A DNA stretch of 64,000 bases, from positions 1-64,000 of the forward strand of contig CAAGGT010000110.1 in the NCBI GenBank assembly GCA_900769465.1. The letters are read 5' to 3'. The stretch comes from Bacteroidaceae bacterium (GTDB lineage: Bacteria; Bacteroidota; Bacteroidia; Bacteroidales; Bacteroidaceae). Shown here in pieces: positions 27,084 through 36,424 of this stretch (positions are counted from its first letter, which is position 1; each line of letters opens with the position of its first letter). A program made the translations under genes and the position numbers. The notes under the pieces were generated by a model. The model was not told the origin of the DNA, made no database searches, and saw only the letters and a program-made list of their open reading frames with translations.

Positions 27084-28928
27084 ATGAAAGACAAGAGCTA
27101 TGAAAGCCGCAAATACATATTGTCCGGCACAGTATTGGCAATATTCATCACCTATGCACTACAACTCTTCTCGTTGCAGATAAACAACGATGATTACAAG
27201 AGCAAAGCCGACAGCAACGCGTTCTACAAGAAGACACTCTACCCCTCACGCGGACAGATGTATGACCGCAACGGCAAACTGCTCGTATACAACAAACCGG
27301 CATACGACATCACATTCGTACCGCGTGAAATAAAAGGGGTGGACACCCTTGAGCTGTGCAACACACTTGGCATCACCATAGAGGAGTTCAACACACGAAT
27401 GGAACGCGTCAAGAACAGGAAATACAACCCGGGATACTCACAATACACCGAGCAGGTATTCATGACACAGATTCCAATGGAGGAGTTCGCTGTGTTCCAG
27501 GAGAAGAATTTCCTGTTCAAGGGATTCTACATACGCAAGAGATACATAAGGCAATACAGCTACGATGCCGCAGGCGTGCTGTTCGGTGATATAGGCGAGG
27601 TATCGCAAAGACACATAGACAGGGACAACTATTACCAGCAAGGCGACTACATTGGCACACAGGGGCTTGAGTCGTCGTACGAAAAACAGTTACGCGGAGA
27701 GAAAGGCACAGAGGTGCTGCTTCGCGATGCACGCGGACGAATACAGGGGAAATACAACGGTGGCGCGTTGGACACGGCTGCCATAAGAGGAAAGAACCTT
27801 ACATTGAGTCTTGACATAGAACTGCAGATGCTTGGAGAGCAGCTGATGAAGAACAAGATAGGCAGTATTGTAGCCATTGAACCCGAGACTGGGGAAATCC
27901 TGTGTATGGTATCCTCACCATCATACGACCCCGCACTGCTCACCGGACGTGACCGCGGCAAGAACCACAAGATGCTCTCATCCGACAAGAGCAAGCCGCT
28001 TCTCAACCGCGCCATAATGGGAACCTACCCGCCGGGCTCGACATTCAAGACATCGCAGGCCGCAATGTTCCTTGAAGAGGGGGTTGTGACACCGCAAACA
28101 GCATTTCCATGCAGCATGGGATTCGTTTTCAACAAGTTCCGTCTTGGCTGCCATGCACACTCATCACCCACGGCGCTCAAGGATGCCATTGCCACATCGT
28201 GCAATGCCTACTTCTGCTGGGGACTGCACCGCATGTTCGGCATGAGCAAATACGGGGGCACAAAGACCGCCATGAACATATGGCGCGACTATATGGTTTC
28301 AATGGGATTCGGATACACATTGGGCGTTGACCTGCCGGGCGAGGTGAGAGGAATGATTCCCAACGCCGAATACTATTCGCGCCACTATGGCAACTACTGG
28401 CGCGCAGTGACAGTCATAAGCATATCCATTGGACAGGGCGAAGTGACACTGACACCGCTGCAGATAGCCAATCTCGGAGCCATCATTGCCAACAGGGGGC
28501 AATACATAACACCGCATATGGTCAAAGGGATTGAGAACGACACGATAGCAAGCAAATATCTGACTCCCAAGAGTACAATGGTAAGCCCCGCCTCATACGA
28601 GGAGGTTGTCAAAGGAATGCGCCACGCGGTCACAAGCGGAACATGTCGCGCAGCCAATATCCCCGGGCTGGATGTGTGCGGAAAGACAGGTACTGCCGAG
28701 AACAAGGGAAATGACCACTCGGTATTTCTGGGATTTGCGCCTATGAATACGCCCAAGATTGCCGTTTCGGTCTATGTCGAGAACGGAGGTTTCGGTGCAG
28801 AGTATGGAGTACCGATAGGAGCCTTGCTGATAGAAAAATACCTCACAGGCAACCTCACAGAGGAGAGCGAGAAGAAAGCCGAGACCATAAGCCGCAAGAA
28901 AATCTACTATGGAAAGGATGAACGATAA
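27084..28928 (+). CDS. mrdA: Penicillin-binding protein 2 (peptidoglycan transpeptidase)
   Basis: 614 residues from the ATG at 27084. N-terminal membrane anchor (residues about 12-32), pedestal domain with GQMYDRNGKLLVYNKPAYDI, then the transpeptidase domain. Active-site motifs: SxxK in YPPGSTFKT (about residue 316), SxN in TSCNAYF (about 373) and KTG in CGKTGTAENKG (about 533). This is the class B enzyme of the elongation complex. It overlaps the start of rodA by 11-20 bases. Confidence 0.94.
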   Translation: MKDKSYESRKYILSGTVLAIFITYALQLFSLQINNDDYKSKADSNAFYKKTLYPSRGQMYDRNGKLLVYNKPAYDITFVPREIKGVDTLELCNTLGITIEEFNTRMERVKNRKYNPGYSQYTEQVFMTQIPMEEFAVFQEKNFLFKGFYIRKRYIRQYSYDAAGVLFGDIGEVSQRHIDRDNYYQQGDYIGTQGLESSYEKQLRGEKGTEVLLRDARGRIQGKYNGGALDTAAIRGKNLTLSLDIELQMLGEQLMKNKIGSIVAIEPETGEILCMVSSPSYDPALLTGRDRGKNHKMLSSDKSKPLLNRAIMGTYPPGSTFKTSQAAMFLEEGVVTPQTAFPCSMGFVFNKFRLGCHAHSSPTALKDAIATSCNAYFCWGLHRMFGMSKYGGTKTAMNIWRDYMVSMGFGYTLGVDLPGEVRGMIPNAEYYSRHYGNYWRAVTVISISIGQGEVTLTPLQIANLGAIIANRGQYITPHMVKGIENDTIASKYLTPKSTMVSPASYEEVVKGMRHAVTSGTCRAANIPGLDVCGKTGTAENKGNDHSVFLGFAPMNTPKIAVSVYVENGGFGAEYGVPIGALLIEKYLTGNLTEESEKKAETISRKKIYYGKDER

Positions 28929-30384
28929 CATATTCAAGCGCCTTGATTGGTGGACAATAGCCCTGTTCGCCATGCTTGCCACAATGGGATGGCTCTCCAT
29001 TTGTGGCTCGACACACAGCTATATAGACAGCGGTTTTGCCGACTTCTTCAGCCAGGGCGAGAGAAGCGGAAAGCAGGCAATGTGGATAGGAGTGTCATTG
29101 TTTGCCGGTGTCCTTGCACTGTGTATACCCAAGCTCACATACCGTAACCTGTCGCTCTTTATGTATGCAGGCACAATGTTGCTCGGCATAGTTACAATAT
29201 TTGTTGCAACAGACATCAAGGGTTCACGCTCCTGGATATCTGCTGGCCCGTTCAGTATACAACCGGCCGAATTTATGAAATTCGCCACGGCATTGATGCT
29301 TGCCACATATATCGGGCGCAGAGATTTCAAGATAAGCAACAATACAGACTTCATCAGGTCAATTGGTATAATATTACTACCAATGCTCATAATCATAGCG
29401 CAAAAAGAGACCGGCAGCGCCCTGGTGTACCTGGCACTCTTCCTTGTACTATACCGCGAAGGGATGACCGGCATCTTCCTTTTGACAGCAGTCAGTGCCA
29501 TAATATATTTTGTGGTAGGTATTAAGTATGACAATGAGATGATGTCAAGACTGCCTATAAGCATCGGGCAATATGCGCCGACGGTAATAATCCAGGCCAT
29601 ATCAATTGCCATAGTAAAGTTCTGGTGCAGGAACAACAGGACATTCACCGTGCTGCTTGTAACCAATACTGCAGTTACATTATGTTCATTCTGGATTGCG
29701 ATATATCTTGTTGAGTTCAACATATTGATAACCCAATATCTGCTTCTGGCATTCAACGTGATATACCTGTTGCTGCAGATAAGGCTGCGCAAAGAAAACA
29801 AGAACCTGTGGGTAGCCCTGTACATCATTGGAGCGATAGCCTTCAACTACTCCTGCAGCTACGTTATGCACAACGTGCTGAAACCGCACCAGAAGGTGAG
29901 AATAGAGGTTCTGCTTGGACTCAAAGAGGAGCTCACCGGAGCAGGCTACAATGTCCACCAATCAAAGATAGCCATCGGTTCGGGAGGTGTATTCGGCAAG
30001 GGATTCCTCAATGGTACACAGACAAAACTCAAATATGTACCAGAACAGGACACTGATTTCATATTCTGCACAATAGGCGAGGAGCAAGGATTCGTCGGCT
30101 CAGTCTTTGTATTGACAATGTTCGTGATATTCATTCTGAGAATCATACACCTTGCAGAACGGCAGAATGACCGCTTTGGAAGGGCATATGGTTACGCAAT
30201 TGCCTCAATATTCTTTCTGCACTTTACCATCAACATAGGTATGGTACTTGGACTGGTGCCGGTGATAGGCATCCCATTGCCATTCTTCAGCTACGGAGGC
30301 TCATCGTTCCTGGGCTTCACAATCCTGTTGTTCATCTTCTTGAGGATAGATGCCGACAGGGATGTAAAAAAGATAGATATGTAG
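28909..30384 (+). CDS. rodA: Rod shape-determining peptidoglycan polymerase RodA
   Basis: 491 residues (488 if the second ATG at 28918 is used). Ten or so transmembrane helices of the SEDS family; GSRSWISAGPFSIQPAEFMKF (about 105-125) and the C-terminal PLPFFSYGGSSFLGFTILL are SEDS hallmarks. The insert around residues 215-330 is longer than in E. coli RodA (370 residues), as usual in Bacteroidales. Its start lies inside mrdA. Ends one base before the convergent gldH stop. Confidence 0.93.
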   Translation: MERMNDNIFKRLDWWTIALFAMLATMGWLSICGSTHSYIDSGFADFFSQGERSGKQAMWIGVSLFAGVLALCIPKLTYRNLSLFMYAGTMLLGIVTIFVATDIKGSRSWISAGPFSIQPAEFMKFATALMLATYIGRRDFKISNNTDFIRSIGIILLPMLIIIAQKETGSALVYLALFLVLYREGMTGIFLLTAVSAIIYFVVGIKYDNEMMSRLPISIGQYAPTVIIQAISIAIVKFWCRNNRTFTVLLVTNTAVTLCSFWIAIYLVEFNILITQYLLLAFNVIYLLLQIRLRKENKNLWVALYIIGAIAFNYSCSYVMHNVLKPHQKVRIEVLLGLKEELTGAGYNVHQSKIAIGSGGVFGKGFLNGTQTKLKYVPEQDTDFIFCTIGEEQGFVGSVFVLTMFVIFILRIIHLAERQNDRFGRAYGYAIASIFFLHFTINIGMVLGLVPVIGIPLPFFSYGGSSFLGFTILLFIFLRIDADRDVKKIDM

Positions 30385-30385
30385 T

Positions 30386-30886
30386 CTATTGTTTCACGGC
30401 ATCGAGCTTGACACCCACATCAAGCACACCCTTTAGATCACCAATCATTATGTGCGAAACCTTCAGATGCAAAGTGTCGGCAAGTGATGCAGCAAGCAGC
30501 ATTTCGTCACTGCCATTCTGATATATCGTGCCGGCAGTACTCCCCAGCCTGCGACCATCGTCATTGAACATCCTGCAACACAGGGTATCCACAGAGAGCG
30601 CGGCGCTATCACCGGCTCTCCACGCCTCGACACGCATACACAGATTCTTGTATGCGTAATCTGCATTATAGCGTACCTGAAGTGCCAAATCCAAAGCAGA
30701 ACCACCTGATACCATTTTTGTACCCTCGTATACAAAAACAAGCGTATCGGATGTTGACCATGCCGTCTCTTCTACCTGTTCAAAGCGATGATAAACGGTA
30801 GTATCGCACGCTGTAAGCAACAGGACGGCCAACAGCAGAATCCTAACCCTCGGAAGAAGCGCCTTTCTCTTTATCCCTTCTTGCAT
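30386..30886 (-). CDS. gldH: GldH-type lipoprotein
   Basis: 166 residues from the ATG at 30886. Lipobox LTAC, with the lipidated Cys at residue 27. The mature start TTVYHRFEQVEETAW..DTLVF matches the GldH family (gliding motility lipoprotein), which in Flavobacterium is needed for gliding. In non-gliding Bacteroidales its role is not settled. The start lies within ricT, giving a 44-base overlap, so the two are coupled. Last gene of metF-holB-ricT-gldH. Confidence 0.75.
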   Translation of the reverse strand: MQEGIKRKALLPRVRILLLAVLLLTACDTTVYHRFEQVEETAWSTSDTLVFVYEGTKMVSGGSALDLALQVRYNADYAYKNLCMRVEAWRAGDSAALSVDTLCCRMFNDDGRRLGSTAGTIYQNGSDEMLLAASLADTLHLKVSHIMIGDLKGVLDVGVKLDAVKQ

Positions 30887-32003
30887 TGCCTCTCTTTGAG
30901 TCGTGACGATTTCCGCCACTCTTGCGGCGTTTCTTGTTATTGCGGACAGAGTCGAAACGGTTGATATTCTCCTGTTCAAGCAGATCGACCGGACGTTTTG
31001 ACTCCTGGCTAGCCTCGTTATTCAGGCTGTCGGGGCGCTCTCCACGTTTGTTCATCTCTATGACAGCAAATGCTCTGCGGCCGCTTATTGTCACAAGGTT
31101 CGCCGGTATATGCTTGTCGGTAGAGTAAGTTATCTCACCGCGCATGATATCACATTTGAAGAAGTAGTAGATACCGTCTTTTGTCTCAAGTTCAATGTCG
31201 CGCTGCGGCAATCTCTTCGATGCCTCCACGTAGGCATCGACCTCATAGTTGAGACAGCATTTGAGCTTTGCACACTGGCCGGCAAGCTTCTGTGGATTGA
31301 GCGAGACGTCCTGGAAACGCGCTGCCGACGTCGACACAGACACGAAATTTGTGGTGAAGGTAGCGCAGCACAGTTCCCTTCCGCAAGGACCGATACCGCC
31401 AATACGGCCGGCCTCCTGTCTGGCACCGATCTGCTTCATCTCAATCTTCACTTTGAACACATCGGCAAGCACCTTTATAAGTTGACGGAAATCGACACGG
31501 TTGTCGGCTATATAGTAGAATATAGCCTTAAGGCCATCACCCTGATACTCAACATCTCCAATCTTCATATCAAGATTCAGATCCTTTGCTATCTGGCGCG
31601 AACGTATCATAGTGTCGTGTTCACGGGCTTTAGCCTCCTCATATTTATCCATATCCACTGGGCGCGCCTTGCGGTATATGCGTTTGAACTCACTCTCGGG
31701 GGTGAGACGTGTCTTCTTCAGCTGCAGCAACACCAGACGGCCTGTCATGGTAACCTTGCCTATATCGTGCCCCGGACTTGCCTCGACAGCCACCACATCA
31801 CCCTTTTGCAAGGGAATGTTGTTGCTGTTCCTGTAATATCCTTTACGTGTATTCTTGAACTGCACCTCAACGATATCCGTATACTCCTCGTTGCCTGGTA
31901 CAGCAGCAAGCCAATCGAACGTGTTCAATGGAGCATCCATCCTGCCACACCCTTTGCAGCAGATACCGGCACAGCCGTTGTTTTCCTTATATCTCTTATC
32001 CAT
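30843..32003 (-). CDS. ricT: PSP1-domain protein RicT (YaaT-like)
   Basis: 386 residues. An N-terminal Cys cluster (Cys11, 15, 16, 19) stands before the PSP1 domain. The PSP1 core (about 60-300) has GRELCCATFTTNF and KLAGQCAKLKCCLNYE, whose cysteines are probably metal or Fe-S ligands. A basic, disordered tail (KKRRKSGG.., KRGNARRDKEKG) follows. In Bacillus, RicT acts with RicA and RicF on RNA processing and phosphorelay; the partners are not in this window. Its ATG directly follows the holB TAA. Confidence 0.82.
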   Translation of the reverse strand: MDKRYKENNGCAGICCKGCGRMDAPLNTFDWLAAVPGNEEYTDIVEVQFKNTRKGYYRNSNNIPLQKGDVVAVEASPGHDIGKVTMTGRLVLLQLKKTRLTPESEFKRIYRKARPVDMDKYEEAKAREHDTMIRSRQIAKDLNLDMKIGDVEYQGDGLKAIFYYIADNRVDFRQLIKVLADVFKVKIEMKQIGARQEAGRIGGIGPCGRELCCATFTTNFVSVSTSAARFQDVSLNPQKLAGQCAKLKCCLNYEVDAYVEASKRLPQRDIELETKDGIYYFFKCDIMRGEITYSTDKHIPANLVTISGRRAFAVIEMNKRGERPDSLNNEASQESKRPVDLLEQENINRFDSVRNNKKRRKSGGNRHDSKRGNARRDKEKGASSEG

Positions 32004-33143
32004 TTATCTGTTTTTTATCCAAACAATCATCCTCAACGACATATCGAAGAAGACCATTTTTGCATTGACATTCTGTTCTATGTGTCTCTGTGTCTCAGAG
32101 AGTTCTTCCATTATACCAAAGATGTTGCGTTCGTTAACAAAAGGCGAGAAGCGTTGAGAGAAGTTGCGCTCGTCCTGCGACATATAGAGCATCTCATCTT
32201 CCCTGAAGTTCATGATGAAATTCTCGCGTATCATACGCTGGCAATAGTCGAGCAGCCGTTTTTGCCTTTCGCGCCCCATAGCTGCAACCTGTTCGCTCCA
32301 AGCCTTCATTTCGCGTATATTACGGGCATAGGCCACACGCATAAGCTGCATGAAGAGGTTGAGGTACAAGGATTTCTCCTCGTTCACCGAAAGCATCTCC
32401 TCGGCTTTTGCCCAGTTGCCGGCACTCTGCTGCGCCACCACTTTGGCATCACCGGATGCAAGGCCATAGCGCGCAACAAGAGCATTCTCTATATCAGCCT
32501 GCGCTATACGCGGAACATCGATACGCTGCGTACGGCTCAATATTGTGGCTATGATTTTGTCAGGTTCCTCAGACACAAGCAGGAAAAGCGTCTTCTGCGG
32601 TGGCTCCTCTATTATCTTCAAGAGTTTGTTTGAGCAGGACTCCTTCATCTTCTCGGGCAACCAGATGATTACCACTTTCCAGCCACCTTCGCGCGACTGC
32701 ATCGACAGTTTGTGCAATATCTCACCGCTCTCACGCTCATATATCATTGGTTGCTGATTGTCGACATCAAGTTTTGCCAACCAGTCATCGTAACTGAAAT
32801 ATGGGTTCTTGAGGAGCAACTCACGCCATTCGGCAATATAATCATCGCTTACAGGCGCGCTGTCACCCGAACCGCTTTTCTTCTTCTTTACAGGAAAGAC
32901 AAAATGCAAATCGCTGTGAATATACTTGCTCAACTTTACACAGGCCGGACAGGCACCACAGGCATCACCGCAACCGCTACCACACAACAGATAGTTGGCA
33001 AGCGCGACAGCTATGGGCAGTTTGCCGTTACCCTGCGGACCACTGATGAGCAGGGCATGGGCAAGTTTGTTCTCGTCGACACTGCGACGCAGTCTGTCGA
33101 CAACAGCCGTCTGTCCTATAATGTCTTTAAAAAACACTCCCAT
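32004..33143 (-). CDS. holB: DNA polymerase III subunit delta' (HolB)
   Basis: 379 residues. AAA+ clamp-loader fold: P-loop-like GPQGNGKLP near residues 35-43, where Leu replaces the Ser/Thr of a true Walker A, and a zinc module CGSGCGDACGACPAC near residues 54-69. The sensor region SCNKLLKIIEEPPQKTLFLL (about 171-190) and SRTQRIDVPR follow. The delta' subunit is a non-ATP-hydrolysing stator of the clamp loader, in keeping with the degenerate P-loop. Its start overlaps the metF stop (ATGA). Confidence 0.88.
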   Translation of the reverse strand: MGVFFKDIIGQTAVVDRLRRSVDENKLAHALLISGPQGNGKLPIAVALANYLLCGSGCGDACGACPACVKLSKYIHSDLHFVFPVKKKKSGSGDSAPVSDDYIAEWRELLLKNPYFSYDDWLAKLDVDNQQPMIYERESGEILHKLSMQSREGGWKVVIIWLPEKMKESCSNKLLKIIEEPPQKTLFLLVSEEPDKIIATILSRTQRIDVPRIAQADIENALVARYGLASGDAKVVAQQSAGNWAKAEEMLSVNEEKSLYLNLFMQLMRVAYARNIREMKAWSEQVAAMGRERQKRLLDYCQRMIRENFIMNFREDEMLYMSQDERNFSQRFSPFVNERNIFGIMEELSETQRHIEQNVNAKMVFFDMSLRMIVWIKNR

Positions 33144-34096
33144 CAGTATATTGATTTTGCTATATTATAGACACTGTCGAACGCGTTGAGGGTATAGAAG
33201 TGAAGGCTAGGCACTCCATGCGCGATAAGCTCCCTGCACTGCTGTACACCCCATTCACAGCCAACCTGTGCCACAGCCGCATCGTCCTTGCATTTCACAA
33301 GTTCATTCACCAGCTCTGTGGGTAAATCCACACGGAAAGTCTTTGGCAGCACGTTGATCTGCGAGAGACGATGTATTGGCTTGATACCCGGTATTATAGG
33401 GATATCTATACCTATAGCCCTTGCACGCTCCAAAAAATCAAAATACTTTCTGTTGTCAAAAAACATCTGTGTAACGGCATAGGCAGCTCCCTCATCGGCC
33501 TTCTGTTTCAGGACTGCAAGGTCACTCTCCAGATTTGGAGCCTCTTCATGCTTCTCGGGATAACAAGCCACACCATATGAGAATGGCTTGCCGGGCTCCT
33601 TTATAGGCGTCCCGTCAACAAAAAAGCCTTCGTTGAAACGATTTACCTGACGCTGCAGGTCAATTGCATACCTGTTGCCGCATTTGGCCGGAGCGGTGTT
33701 CGCATCTCCCTTGCACTTGTCACCTTGCAACACCAGGATATCGGTTATACCCGATAGCTGCAAGTCAATAAGCGCATATTCTGTATCTTCAAGAGTGTAT
33801 CCGTTGCACAATATATGTGGCACAACAGGCACTCCGTATCGATGATGTATTGCAGCAGCAACCGCCACCGTTCCCGGGCGACGGCGTATCGAGCCGAGCC
33901 TGTAGGTTCCGTCACCCAAGCTCTGGTATACTGGTTCACTATGATGTGTGGTTATGTTTATATAACCCGGGTTGAACTCCATCAGGCGGTCGATATTCCC
34001 GAACAGTTTGCCGGTGCCGACCCCCTTCAATGGCGGAAGCACCTCGAACGAAAACGCCGTGGACGAAGATGAATTTATATAATCGATTACTCGCAT
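33143..34096 (-). CDS. metF: 5,10-methylenetetrahydrofolate reductase MetF
   Basis: 317 residues from the ATG at 34096; a TTG three codons earlier is possible. TIM-barrel flavoprotein: FSFEVLPPLKG near residue 20 (catalytic Glu), NITTHHSEPVY (about 50), GDKCKGD (about 130), SYGVACYPEKHEEAP (about 175-190), and AVTQMFFDNRKYFDFL (about 215-230). It makes 5-methyl-THF for methionine synthesis. Full promoter upstream; gene 1 of a four-gene operon with holB, ricT and gldH. Confidence 0.93.
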   Translation of the reverse strand: MRVIDYINSSSSTAFSFEVLPPLKGVGTGKLFGNIDRLMEFNPGYINITTHHSEPVYQSLGDGTYRLGSIRRRPGTVAVAAAIHHRYGVPVVPHILCNGYTLEDTEYALIDLQLSGITDILVLQGDKCKGDANTAPAKCGNRYAIDLQRQVNRFNEGFFVDGTPIKEPGKPFSYGVACYPEKHEEAPNLESDLAVLKQKADEGAAYAVTQMFFDNRKYFDFLERARAIGIDIPIIPGIKPIHRLSQINVLPKTFRVDLPTELVNELVKCKDDAAVAQVGCEWGVQQCRELIAHGVPSLHFYTLNAFDSVYNIAKSIY

Positions 34097-34142
34097 ACCA
34101 AACAAACTTACAAAAGCCCACTATGGGCCACATTATAAGATA

Positions 34143-34174
34143 CAAAGATAATGAAAGGCGGGGAAGAAATCAAA
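34143..34174 (-). promoter_or_regulatory. Bacteroides-type promoter of the metF operon
   Basis: On the minus strand: TTTG (34174-34171), 20 bases, TATCTTTG (34150-34143). It is a perfect consensus match, with a leader of about 40 bases to metF. Confidence 0.85.
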
Positions 34175-34233
34175 ATATGCACAATGTTTTTGCACCCTCT
34201 GCACAACGAAAAAAGCATCTGCCACAAGAGAAG

Positions 34234-34860
34234 TTACTTCACGCACACACTATCACGAAGCACCAGCAACCCCTCCGGCCCCATATTGAACAGCAGGTCG
34301 GCAATGCTCAAACCCGGGGTAAAGCCGTTGCGTTGTGCAAAGACCTGGTAATATGATTGCAGGGCAATCGCATCATACACCTCCAACGCCTTTGGCTCTG
34401 CAATATCACGCATATCGACAGAAGGCCCGGTGACAACAGCCTCATCAGAGAGGAACGCCATCTCCCTCTCAAGCCCCAACAGACCACACACCACACAGTG
34501 CAGGCGTAGGTTGAAATCCATCAGGAAACCGTCCTTCTCCTCATAAAAATGAGCGAAATCATCGGCATAATATTCAAAGAACGGGCTTTTGCGATATGCA
34601 CTCACAAGAGCGTTCCAATGTTGGTGTCTCCAGTTGCCGTGTTCACTGATGCGCACATCACGCATCGCCATCTTGCCGCCATCGTGGACCACAGGGATTG
34701 TCAATGGCAGAGCCCCATTCTCGGCCGCAATCAGCGCACGGTTGCGATATGTCTGTTTCACAAATGGCGAGACATCATCCACAACAAGCACATCGGCAGC
34801 GTACAACCGTGCATAGAACGGCACGGGAGCCAGATACAGAGGATGGGAGACTACATTCAT
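34234..34860 (-). CDS. WbqC-like family protein
   Basis: 208 residues from the ATG at 34860; a GTG two codons earlier abuts the lepB stop. Matches the WbqC family (PF08889): YLAPVPFYARL start, QTYRNRALIAAENG and LTIPVVHDGG, the HGNWRHQHWNALVSAYRKSPFFEYY core (about residues 75-98) and a FNLRLHC segment. The family is linked to O-antigen or nucleotide-sugar chemistry but its reaction is not known. In Bacteroidales it usually ends the dapB-lepB-wbqC cluster, as here. Confidence 0.8.
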   Translation of the reverse strand: MNVVSHPLYLAPVPFYARLYAADVLVVDDVSPFVKQTYRNRALIAAENGALPLTIPVVHDGGKMAMRDVRISEHGNWRHQHWNALVSAYRKSPFFEYYADDFAHFYEEKDGFLMDFNLRLHCVVCGLLGLEREMAFLSDEAVVTGPSVDMRDIAEPKALEVYDAIALQSYYQVFAQRNGFTPGLSIADLLFNMGPEGLLVLRDSVCVK

Positions 34861-34867
34861 CGGCACA

Positions 34868-36412
34868 TCAATTGAACGAACCTACACTACGGAACATACG
34901 GTTCCATCGCACTTTTCCGTCTAACCATCCGCGGTCCTTGTCAAGAGAAAGCCACACGAACAGAGCCTTACCCACAATATGGTCTTCGGGCACAAACCCC
35001 CAGCAGCGTGAATCGGCACTATTATGACGGTTGTCGCCCATCATCCAATAGTAATCCATTCCAAAGGTATAGCTGTCCGTCTCCACGCCGTTGATGAATA
35101 TACGTCCATCCTTCACCTCAAGAGTATTGCCCTCATAAGCTACTATCGGGCGCTCATATATGGCAAGATTGTCAAGTGTCAGCTTCACGCTCTCGCCACG
35201 CTTTGGAATCCACACCGGACCATAGTTGTCGACACTCCACCCCTTGTTTCCATTGAGCGGATAGATACCGAACGTCGATTTCTGGTCAGCCACTTTAATA
35301 CTCCTGCACAAACGGCCGTCGGCCTTGAGACGGACAAACGCCTCATCTGTCAAAGGCAACTGACCTATCATCACCGCCCTGTTTGCCTTGCGCAGGCTGT
35401 CTACCAAACCCAAAGACAAGCCAAGAACCGAACGTACATCGTCGGTTATATATTGCGGATATATGGCCTGCAAAGCCTGAAGATCCTCCTTGCTTATTCC
35501 CAATTCACGTCTCTGAACCTCGGAAAGCGGACGTGACAGCACTACATTGTAGTTATACTGCACACTGTTATGCATCGGGATTTCATTGCCGTCTATAAAG
35601 ACTGTCTTGTCCTTGATTTCAAGCACCTCACCCGGAAGGCCCACGCAACGTTTCACATAGTTCTCGCGACGGTCAACGGGACGATGCACCACCTCACCGA
35701 AATCATTGGGACGGGATTCAATGAACTCCAAGCCATCATTGTATATCTTTTCATAGAGCAGGCGCGCCTTTGCTGCCGGCAAGGTATCCACGCCCTGTAG
35801 TTGAGGATTAAGTTCAGCACCATAGGCATAGCACATTGTGTGGACATCAATAACCGCAGGATTGGTTGTGGCCACATCACCCGCCGGATAGTTGAACACC
35901 ACAATATCTCCACGTTCTATCCCCTCAACGCCGGGCACACGCTCATATTCCCACTGCAAAGCATCAATGTAGCTCTTACCACCAATGACCGGCATCGTGT
36001 GCTGCGTAAGCGGCATACTCAACGGTGTCTGCGGTTTACGTGGGCCATAATTGCACTTGCTCACAAAAAGATAGTCGCCAACGAGCAGAGTCTTTTCAAG
36101 CGACGATGTCGGTATAACATAGTTCTGGAAAAAGAAAATGTGGACAAAATATACTGCAACAAGGGCGAACACAATCGAATCAACCCAACTCATAATGTCG
36201 CGCGCAGTCTTGCTCTTTAAATTCTTCCACCATTTCCAGGGAATGAAACGTGTTGTATAATTGTCTATTATGAACGGAATCACAATCACGCCCAACCAAC
36301 TTTTCACCCAAACAAGGAAAGCTATATAAAGCGCAAGATATACGCTCATTTTAATGAGCGCCTTGCGGGTTGTCTTTACAGTCCTGCCCAAAAAGTCAAA
36401 TTCCAAATCCAT
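34868..36412 (-). CDS. lepB: Signal peptidase I LepB
   Basis: 514 residues from the ATG at 36412; a TTG two codons earlier is less likely. Two N-terminal hydrophobic segments (about 22-52 and 76-97) anchor it. The catalytic Ser is in IPTSSLEKTLLVGDYLFV (Ser104), and the catalytic Lys is in ENYVKRCVGLPGE. The late block YYWMMGDNRHNSADSRCWGFVPEDHIVGKA is a strong signature (box D/E). It removes signal peptides of exported proteins. Much longer than E. coli LepB (324), as in other Bacteroidales. The 12-base gap to dapB suggests one transcript. Confidence 0.93.
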   Translation of the reverse strand: MDLEFDFLGRTVKTTRKALIKMSVYLALYIAFLVWVKSWLGVIVIPFIIDNYTTRFIPWKWWKNLKSKTARDIMSWVDSIVFALVAVYFVHIFFFQNYVIPTSSLEKTLLVGDYLFVSKCNYGPRKPQTPLSMPLTQHTMPVIGGKSYIDALQWEYERVPGVEGIERGDIVVFNYPAGDVATTNPAVIDVHTMCYAYGAELNPQLQGVDTLPAAKARLLYEKIYNDGLEFIESRPNDFGEVVHRPVDRRENYVKRCVGLPGEVLEIKDKTVFIDGNEIPMHNSVQYNYNVVLSRPLSEVQRRELGISKEDLQALQAIYPQYITDDVRSVLGLSLGLVDSLRKANRAVMIGQLPLTDEAFVRLKADGRLCRSIKVADQKSTFGIYPLNGNKGWSVDNYGPVWIPKRGESVKLTLDNLAIYERPIVAYEGNTLEVKDGRIFINGVETDSYTFGMDYYWMMGDNRHNSADSRCWGFVPEDHIVGKALFVWLSLDKDRGWLDGKVRWNRMFRSVGSFN

Positions 36413-36424
36413 AGGCAACAGTTT

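Noticed and set aside
31110..32633. Long forward open frame of 507 codons
   Set aside because: It is antisense to ricT and holB, whose products and coupling are well supported; its translation has no recognisable domain and is rich in His, Leu and Arg as expected of a shadow frame.
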